Assembly: GCA_012518475.1 (NCBI GenBank)
Contig: JAAYSB010000029.1
Coordinates: forward strand, 1-5,006
Source: Intrasporangiaceae bacterium
Lineage (GTDB): Bacteria; Actinomycetota; Actinomycetes; Actinomycetales; Dermatophilaceae
DNA: 5,006 nucleotides
Direction of reading: 5' to 3'
In this document: positions 1-3,714 of the stretch, one piece after another
Layout: every line of letters begins with the position of its first letter
Position numbering within the stretch: the stretch's first letter is position 1
Translations under genes and position numbers: made by a program
The notes under the pieces: generated by a model
Database searches by the model: none
The model's input: only the letters and a program-made list of their open reading frames with translations
What the model was told of the DNA's origin: nothing

Positions 1-86
1 ACGACACCGGCGCCCTCCCACCGACCGATCATCCAGGCGAGCGGGGCGAGCTCACGGGGCAGATCCGTGTCGAGGTGGAAGACCAT
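1..86 (-). CDS. FABP-family / nitrobindin-like heme-binding protein, N-terminal fragment
   Basis: Only the first 28 complete codons are in the window; the gene continues past the left edge. The translation contains LAPLAWMIGRWEGAG, which matches the opening of the actinobacterial FABP family (DUF1794, nitrobindin-like ten-stranded beta-barrels). In that family a GxWxGxG-type motif lies near the N-terminus; here it is GRWEGAG at residues 21-27. Known nitrobindins bind ferric heme in the barrel and react with nitric oxide or peroxynitrite. The heme-ligand histidine is near the C-terminus, so it cannot be checked here. The start is the ATG at 86-84: an in-frame TAG lies at 98-96 with no start codon between, so no earlier start is possible. 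Codon use resembles the other genes. The family call rests on a short stretch, but the motif is distinctive. Confidence 0.72.
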   Translation of the reverse strand, partial: MVFHLDTDLPRELAPLAWMIGRWEGAGV

Positions 87-92
87 GCACCG

Positions 93-98
93 ATCCTA
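93..98 (-). promoter_or_regulatory. Putative -10 element (TAGGAT) of a leaderless FABP transcript
   Basis: On the minus strand TAGGAT occupies 98-93 and is followed by exactly six bases (CGGTGC) before the ATG at 86. TANNNT six or seven bases ahead of the start codon is the usual layout of leaderless actinobacterial mRNAs, where transcription starts at the A of ATG. The same bases also contain AGGA (97-94), which could instead be a Shine-Dalgarno sequence with a seven-base spacer, so the two readings compete. I see no convincing -35 hexamer 17-18 bases upstream. Confidence 0.42.
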
Positions 99-164
99 TG
101 CAGAGGGGGTATGCGTCGCGCACCTCCCGCAGTCCGGCCACCCTGGCATCCCCCGCTCCCGCTC

Positions 165-208
165 GTGGGTGGAGTCCAGGTCGCGATGGTCGCCCCCACT
201 CCACCCAC
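165..208. repeat. Perfect 11-bp inverted repeat with 22-bp spacer
   Basis: The arms are GTGGGTGGAGT at 165-175 and ACTCCACCCAC at 198-208, perfect reverse complements. The 22 bases between them include the palindrome TCGCGA (181-186). In RNA this would be a stable stem with a large loop. It lies 79 bp upstream of the FABP start codon and 124 bp beyond the DsrE stop. It could be part of a terminator, a structured leader if transcription starts upstream, or a two-site operator with centres about 33 bp apart. No U-run follows on either strand, so it is not a classical intrinsic terminator. Confidence 0.6.
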
Positions 209-264
209 CAGATCCTCTCCACCCTCGAGACGAGGCCCCTGGTGTGGGCGCGTTGTGCCTTCTG

Positions 265-287
265 TGGGCGGGAAAGGTCACCGCCCA
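265..287 (-). terminator. GC-rich hairpin downstream of the DsrE gene, possible U-less terminator
   Basis: TGGGCGG (265-271) pairs perfectly with CCGCCCA (281-287) across a nine-base loop. The hairpin begins 44 bp beyond the DsrE stop codon in the direction of transcription. Actinobacteria often use hairpins without a U-tract, and none follows on the minus strand (next bases CAGAAGG). The left arm and loop overlap one copy of a 13-bp direct repeat, so a protein-binding role is equally possible. Confidence 0.3.
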
Positions 288-320
288 AAGATGGCAGTAG
301 GCGCCCGGGGCGGGAAAGGT
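266..320. repeat. Pair of 13-bp direct repeats, 42 bp apart
   Basis: GGGCGGGAAAGGT occurs at 266-278 and again, without mismatch, at 308-320; the start-to-start distance is 42 bp, close to four helical turns. On the minus strand both copies read ACCTTTCCCGCCC. The AAAGGT core is unusual in this very GC-rich DNA, which makes chance duplication less likely than for a pure G/C word. The pair lies just past the DsrE stop codon (332-334). Confidence 0.6.
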
Positions 321-331
321 GATGCCGGGGC

Positions 332-703
332 TCAGTAGACGAGGGCCTGGACCCCGTCGGCGAGCGCCTCCTCGACGAAGGCGGCCGCACCAGCGATGCG
401 GGCGCCGGGGAGCAGGTCGGCCGCGGTGAGCGAACGTCGCTTCGCGCACTGGGCGCACACGGTGACCGTGGCCAGCTCCAGGAGGGTGTCCCGCAGTTCG
501 GCCACGGGGACGGCGTGCGGGAGCGTGGGCAGGTCCTCGGCGAAGCCGGGCACTGCGAGCGAGGTGGCCTCCCCGGAGAGCCAGAGCGAGACCAGCACCC
601 CGCTTGCGGCGGCAGTGGCCGGGACGGTGAGGGCCTGGTTGAGGCGCTCACCTGCGGCGAGGTCGCAGGTGATCTTGACGAGGAGGGAGCGTGAGGCGGT
701 CAT
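332..703 (-). CDS. DsrE-family protein (small sulfur-relay-like fold)
   Basis: The 123-residue product has the size and pattern of the DsrE/DsrF/TusD superfamily: a first beta strand (LLVKITCDL, residues 7-15), an alanine-rich helix (about 22-34), the strand and loop VSLWLSGEA (38-46), and the C-terminal signature ADLLPGARIAGAAAFVEEAL with the ending ADGVQALVY. Characterised relatives carry persulfide sulfur on a cysteine between proteins, but many members have no known substrate. Cys13 and a CAQC pair (Cys83, Cys86) could be redox- or sulfur-active; which one matters is inference. No signal peptide or membrane segment is seen, so it should be cytoplasmic. The ATG at 703 is the only ATG that keeps the first strand, but it has no clear Shine-Dalgarno sequence. 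The gene follows the membrane-protein gene after a 62-bp gap holding repeats, so it may be co-transcribed or have its own promoter. Confidence 0.82.
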   Translation of the reverse strand: MTASRSLLVKITCDLAAGERLNQALTVPATAAASGVLVSLWLSGEATSLAVPGFAEDLPTLPHAVPVAELRDTLLELATVTVCAQCAKRRSLTAADLLPGARIAGAAAFVEEALADGVQALVY

Positions 704-720
704 GAGCGGCTCTGATCAGT

Positions 721-766
721 GGTCGGCGGGAGTGCGCGGAGAGGTCGATGACAGGTCGGCGGGAGT
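721..766. repeat. Pair of 13-bp direct repeats, 33 bp apart, upstream of the DsrE gene
   Basis: GGTCGGCGGGAGT occurs at 721-733 and exactly again at 754-766; the distance is 33 bp, about three helical turns, so both copies face the same side of the DNA. The second copy reaches the first base of the membrane-gene stop codon (766-768) and the first lies 17 bp ahead of the DsrE start. An 8-bp palindrome CTGATCAG (712-719) sits between the nearer copy and the start codon. The layout fits a regulator binding site, but no family can be named. Confidence 0.55.
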
Positions 767-1665
767 CATCGGATGAGGAGGTGGTTGATGGCCCAGAGAA
801 GAGGTCCGACGAGGGCGATGGACCCCAACCCGGTCGCGATCTGCCCCTGGCTCGAATAGCTCCCCGCCTCCGGCGAGACCATCCGCCGGAAGGCGTGCGA
901 GAGTCCTGCCGCGGAAACCCCGATGAGGGCGGCCGGCGGGAGGTCGGGAGCCTGGAGCAGCAAGGATGCCCCGACACTGGCGAAGCCGCCGAGCACCATG
1001 GCGAGCGGCAGCAGCCAGACGCGCACGACGTCATAGCGCACGAGGAGGTCGGCCAGGACGCCGGCAGCGACCGCAGCCATCGCGCAGGCCACGAGCTCGG
1101 GGCCTCGCTCGATGTGGACGAACGGCAGGAACACGGCAGCGGAGGCGAGGACGACGAGCCCGAGCGAGGTGCCCATGACGGACTCGACGAGCCGGGGGCG
1201 ACCGTCCCTGCGCAGCAGCTGCTGGAGGAAGATCGCGACGAGCCCGAGCGCGAGGGCGCCGGAGGCCCAGCGCAGGTAGGGGTCGGTCTCGGCCGCCATG
1301 ACCACCCCGATGAAGAGTGCGGCGGCGATGGCGAGGACGAGGGTCGCTCCCTTGGGCGAGGGGAGGCCGGCTGCCTTGGGCCAGCCCCAGGCGATGATGA
1401 GGGACCCGAGACCGATCGCCCCGGCGAGCATGATGTCACCGGCGAGCGCGGAGGCGGCGATGAGAAAGGCCGCGAGAACGGTCGCGGAGAGGGACACGTA
1501 TCGGGTGACGTGCGCGATCGGGGGGAGCTCGATGTCCGCACCCTGCTGGTCCCGCGCGGCCCGGCGGGCGGCGCGGGTGAGGAACGGCTGCTCCCCCGTC
1601 GCCATGACCTGAACGGAGTCCGGAGCCTGAGGCGGATCGGGGACTGCGTCCGTGGTCGGTGTCAT
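766..1665 (-). CDS. Polytopic membrane protein of unknown function
   Basis: I do not recognise this family. The 299-residue product starts with about 55 hydrophilic residues, including a basic patch RAARRAARDQQ (31-41), then has eight or nine hydrophobic segments at about 57-76, 78-95, 107-125, 134-152, 164-183, 190-208, 215-237, 243-258 (weak) and 275-296. There is no cleavable signal peptide, and no ATP-binding or other catalytic motif that I can identify. Short basic connections such as LRRDGRPR (151-158) suggest cytoplasmic loops. The ATG at 1665 is preferred because GGGAGA (minus strand 1679-1674) lies eight bases upstream; an earlier in-frame ATG at 1704 would add 13 residues but has no visible ribosome site. 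It lies 53 bp after the MoaD-like gene and 62 bp before the DsrE gene, all on one strand, so a role linked to sulfur transfer or transport is possible but is only inferred from position. Confidence 0.75.
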   Translation of the reverse strand: MTPTTDAVPDPPQAPDSVQVMATGEQPFLTRAARRAARDQQGADIELPPIAHVTRYVSLSATVLAAFLIAASALAGDIMLAGAIGLGSLIIAWGWPKAAGLPSPKGATLVLAIAAALFIGVVMAAETDPYLRWASGALALGLVAIFLQQLLRRDGRPRLVESVMGTSLGLVVLASAAVFLPFVHIERGPELVACAMAAVAAGVLADLLVRYDVVRVWLLPLAMVLGGFASVGASLLLQAPDLPPAALIGVSAAGLSHAFRRMVSPEAGSYSSQGQIATGLGSIALVGPLLWAINHLLIR

Positions 1666-1673
1666 CGGGCCAG

Positions 1674-1679
1674 TCTCCC
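1674..1679 (-). promoter_or_regulatory. Ribosome binding site that decides the membrane-protein start
   Basis: Minus strand GGGAGA at 1679-1674 is eight bases from the ATG at 1665. The alternative ATG at 1704 is preceded by GATGCATCACGA, which has no purine-rich Shine-Dalgarno core. This supports the shorter 299-residue product. Confidence 0.55.
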
Positions 1680-1718
1680 AAAGGAGCGCCGCCGGGCGCG
1701 GCATTCGTGATGCATCGG

Positions 1719-1979
1719 TCAGCCGCCGGCGAAGGGCGGCAGCACCTCGAGGGTGGCGGCCGGTCCGACCGGCTCCTCACGGCGCGCGGCGCGGCCGTCG
1801 AGCAGGAGGGAGGCGACCTCGAGGACCGGCCTGAGAGCAGGGTGCTGCTCCTCCACGACCGCGACGACGTCGGCGACGGTGGCGTCGTCCGGGAGCGTCA
1901 CATACTCCTCCGTCACTCCTGCGGCGGCGCGGGCGCCGGCCCAGTAGCGCACGAGCAACCCCTCGTCCTGTGATCTCAT
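1719..1979 (-). CDS. MoaD/ThiS-family ubiquitin-like sulfur-carrier protein
   Basis: The 86-residue product has the size and layout of MoaD/ThiS proteins: first strand LLVRYWAGARAAAG (8-21), the TLPDDATVADVVAVV strand-helix (28-42), the LLLDGRAA loop (58-65), and the ending ATLEVLPPFAGG with the required C-terminal Gly-Gly. In known members that glycine is adenylated by an E1-like enzyme (MoeB or ThiF) and converted to a thiocarboxylate that donates sulfur, for molybdopterin in MoaD or thiazole in ThiS. No activating enzyme, MoaE or thiazole synthase lies in the window, so molybdopterin, thiamine or another target cannot be chosen; many actinobacteria carry several paralogues. The start at 1979 has a good AGGAG (minus strand 1990-1986) six bases upstream. 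It is the first leftward gene and diverges from glnR across 51 bp. Confidence 0.88.
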   Translation of the reverse strand: MRSQDEGLLVRYWAGARAAAGVTEEYVTLPDDATVADVVAVVEEQHPALRPVLEVASLLLDGRAARREEPVGPAATLEVLPPFAGG

Positions 1980-2030
1980 TCGCAGCTCCTCTCATCGGCG
2001 TGATCGGCCCTCTCGCATATCCTGCCTGTT
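1980..2030. promoter_or_regulatory. Divergent promoter region between the MoaD-like gene and glnR
   Basis: These 51 bp must serve both directions unless transcription starts inside a neighbouring gene. The glnR-side -10 candidate lies at 2018-2023. For the MoaD-like gene a minus-strand CAGGAT (2025-2020) overlaps it and could be its -10, leaving a short leader with the AGGAG site. If both are right, the two polymerases would compete for the same DNA. I see no clear GlnR-box pair here, so autoregulation is not supported by eye. Confidence 0.45.
2018..2023 (+). promoter_or_regulatory. Putative -10 element (TATCCT) of a leaderless glnR transcript
   Basis: TATCCT fits the TANNNT pattern and ends seven bases before the glnR ATG at 2031, so transcription would start at or beside the A of ATG. 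The bases between (GCCTGTT) contain no Shine-Dalgarno core, which favours leaderless translation. A -35 hexamer is weak at best (TCGGCG at 1995-2000). Confidence 0.5.
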
Positions 2031-2768
2031 ATGGCGCAGATTGTGATCCTGACCTCTGCGCTCGATCCGAGCGCTGAGATCCTCCCTGCGCTCGGCCTGC
2101 TCTCCCACCGGGTCTCGATCGCCCCCGCCGAGGTGAGCGCCCTCATCGATCCGGCCCGGATGAGCAACCACCCGCACGAGATCATCCTTGTCGATGCACG
2201 CACCGAGCTGGTCCAGGCCAAGTCGCTGTGCCGGCTGCTGCGGACGACGGGGGTCTCGGCGCCGCTGTTCGCGATCCTCACCGAGGGTGGCCTCGCCGCG
2301 CTGACCGCCGAGTGGGGCGTCGACGACGTCATCCTCACCTCTGCCGGACCGGCCGAGGTCGAGGCGCGCTTCCGGCTCGCGCTCGGCCGGATCGGCGGGG
2401 AGGAGCCGGAGGACCCGGAGATCACCCTCGGCCCGCTCTCGATCGACGAGGCGGGGTACTCGGCGCGACTGCGCGGCCGGCCCCTCGACCTCACCTACAA
2501 GGAGTTCGAGCTGCTCAAGTACCTCGCGCAGCACCCTGGTCGGGTCTTCACCCGCAGTCAGCTGCTCCAGGAGGTCTGGGGCTACGACTACTTCGGCGGC
2601 ACCCGCACCGTCGACGTCCACGTCCGACGGCTGCGTGCGAAGCTGGGGGCCGACTACGAGGTGCTCATCGGCACCGTGCGCAACGTCGGCTATCGCTTCG
2701 TCCCCGAGGAGGCAGAGGGCACTCCGGTCGATGACGATGCGCCCAGCCTTCCGGGATCGCGCAGATGA
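2031..2768 (+). CDS. glnR: GlnR-type orphan OmpR-family nitrogen regulator
   Basis: The 245-residue product has a receiver-like domain (about 1-120) and an OmpR-type winged-helix DNA-binding domain (about 128-225). It closely resembles actinobacterial GlnR along its length: the LPALGLLSHRV opening, SLCRLLRTTG (65-74), TEGGLAALTAEWGVDDV (84-100), AGPAEVEARFRLALGR (105-120), then LDLTYKEFELLKYLAQHPG (152-170), the recognition region VFTRSQLLQEVWGYDYFGG, and TRTVDVHVRRLRAKLG. GlnR controls genes for ammonium assimilation and nitrogen sources. The receiver is atypical: Asp55 matches the conserved Asp known to support dimerisation in GlnR, but the acidic pair after the first strand and the usual Lys-Pro are missing (LTSAG at 102-106), so normal phosphorylation is unlikely. 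A tail of about 20 mostly acidic and proline-rich residues follows the wing. No sensor kinase is adjacent. It overlaps mshD by 4 bp. Confidence 0.92.
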   Translation: MAQIVILTSALDPSAEILPALGLLSHRVSIAPAEVSALIDPARMSNHPHEIILVDARTELVQAKSLCRLLRTTGVSAPLFAILTEGGLAALTAEWGVDDVILTSAGPAEVEARFRLALGRIGGEEPEDPEITLGPLSIDEAGYSARLRGRPLDLTYKEFELLKYLAQHPGRVFTRSQLLQEVWGYDYFGGTRTVDVHVRRLRAKLGADYEVLIGTVRNVGYRFVPEEAEGTPVDDDAPSLPGSRR

Positions 2769-3682
2769 ACGCCTCGATCGTCGCCTGCCAGCACCTCGAG
2801 GCGACCGGCGCCGAGCAGGTCACCCTGCTCTCTGCTGAGGCCACCGGGATCGACGGCGTTGCTGCGCTCTCCGAGGCCTCCCGGCTCGCCCTGTCGGCCC
2901 CCTCGCCGGAAGGCACCCACCACGTCCTGGCCCGTCCCGACTCCGCTCCGGGCCTGCTCGGCTATGCCCAGGTCTGGCCCGACCACAGCGCGGAGCTGGT
3001 CGTCGCGCCCGCCGCTCGCCGGCGGGGAATCGGGACCGCCCTGTGGCGCCAGTGCGTCAAGGTCGGGGCCGAGCGCGTCTGGGCGCACGGGGACCTCGCG
3101 GCCGCACAGGCCTTCGCAGACGCGAACGACCTCGAGCCGATCCGGTCGCTGCTCAAGATGGGGCGCGCGCTCACGGCAGACGACCGCTCCCCCCGCCCCC
3201 TGCCGACCGGGTATGCCTCGCTCACCTTCGCCGACCGCGCCCCGGTCGCCGCCGATCCGGTCGGGGAGTTGATGCGGCTCAACGCAGCAGCGTTCGCCGA
3301 TCACCCCGAGCAGGGCCGCCTCACCCGCGAGGATCTCGAGACGCGGATGGCCGAGAAGTGGTTCGATCCGGCCGGACTGATCTACGTCGTCGACGCGGAC
3401 GACCCTGACGCGGGACCGGTCGCGTTCCACTGGACGAAGATCGAGCCGGGGTCCGCCGCCGGTGAGGTGTATGTCGTCGGGGTGAGCCCCGCATACCAGG
3501 GCCGGGGACTGGCCGGCCCGCTCACCGATCTCGGGCTCGCATACCTCGCCGAACGGGGTTGTGCGGAGGTCGAGCTCTATGTCGACGGCGAGAACACACC
3601 CGCCCGAACCACCTATGAGCGCGCCGGCCTCGACGTCGTCACTGTTGACCGGGTCTATGCATCGCGCACCGCTCAGGCGTGA
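2765..3682 (+). CDS. mshD: Mycothiol synthase (mycothiol acetyltransferase), two GNAT domains
   Basis: MshD acetylates the cysteine amino group of Cys-GlcN-Ins with acetyl-CoA, the last step in making mycothiol, the main cytosolic thiol of actinobacteria. The 305-residue length is normal for the family. The N-terminal GNAT half shows the CoA-binding motif AELVVAPAARRRGIGTAL (76-93). The C-terminal half carries FHWTK (221-225), VYVVGVSPAYQGRGLAGPLT (235-254) with the second Q/R-x-x-G-x-G/A-type loop, and VELYVDGENTPARTTYERAG (269-288). FHWTK and the LYVD-N-A-Y pattern are MshD hallmarks that separate it from ordinary GNAT proteins. The start ATG overlaps the glnR stop as ATGA, and no strong Shine-Dalgarno site precedes it, so translation is probably coupled to glnR. 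The gene is complete. Confidence 0.95.
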   Translation: MNASIVACQHLEATGAEQVTLLSAEATGIDGVAALSEASRLALSAPSPEGTHHVLARPDSAPGLLGYAQVWPDHSAELVVAPAARRRGIGTALWRQCVKVGAERVWAHGDLAAAQAFADANDLEPIRSLLKMGRALTADDRSPRPLPTGYASLTFADRAPVAADPVGELMRLNAAAFADHPEQGRLTREDLETRMAEKWFDPAGLIYVVDADDPDAGPVAFHWTKIEPGSAAGEVYVVGVSPAYQGRGLAGPLTDLGLAYLAERGCAEVELYVDGENTPARTTYERAGLDVVTVDRVYASRTAQA

Positions 3683-3702
3683 TTTGTCGCCGAATGCAGG
3701 GC

Positions 3703-3706
3703 AGGA
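3703..3706 (+). promoter_or_regulatory. Ribosome binding site of ppk1
   Basis: AGGA lies eight bases before the ATG at 3715, in the 32-bp gap after mshD. It supports this start although the first 60 residues are not part of the conserved PPK core. No terminator-like hairpin is seen in the gap, so read-through from mshD is likely. Confidence 0.5.
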
Positions 3707-3714
3707 TTGAGCCC

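Larger units (their letters stand above)
87..331. other. 245-bp non-coding gap between DsrE gene and FABP gene
   Basis: No reading frame here has a recognisable protein or a good ribosome binding site; the short frames crossing it are chance frames in GC-rich DNA. Both flanking genes read leftward, so this stretch is the 3' region of the DsrE gene and the 5' region of the FABP gene. It holds a 13-bp direct repeat pair, a GC-rich hairpin, a perfect 11-bp inverted repeat and the putative FABP promoter, each listed separately. Part of it probably ends the DsrE transcript and part controls FABP expression. Confidence 0.6.

Noticed and set aside
52..651. Minus-strand open frame (199 codons) across the DsrE gene and the gap
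   Set aside because: Ser/Pro/Arg-rich low-complexity product in another frame of the DsrE gene; no homology pattern and no reason to prefer it.
748..1710. Long plus-strand open frame (320 codons) opposite the membrane-protein gene
   Set aside because: It is exactly antisense to a frame with coherent transmembrane segments. Its own product is a charged low-complexity Arg/Gly/Asp/Glu sequence with no domain, typical of the opposite strand of high-GC genes.
1666..1718. Possible attenuator: short hairpin GCGCC (1686-1690) / GGCGC (1695-1699) between the MoaD-like and membrane genes
   Set aside because: The stem is only 5 bp with no U-tract, and such stems are common by chance at this GC content.
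2690..3430. Minus-strand open frame (246 codons) opposite glnR and mshD
   Set aside because: It covers the ends of two well-recognised genes and encodes a Gly/Arg-rich sequence without family features.
3683..3714. Possible separate promoter for ppk1 using CAGGAT (3702-3707)
   Set aside because: It lacks the first T of the -10 pattern, no -35 is visible, and a normal ribosome site in the same place explains the bases better.
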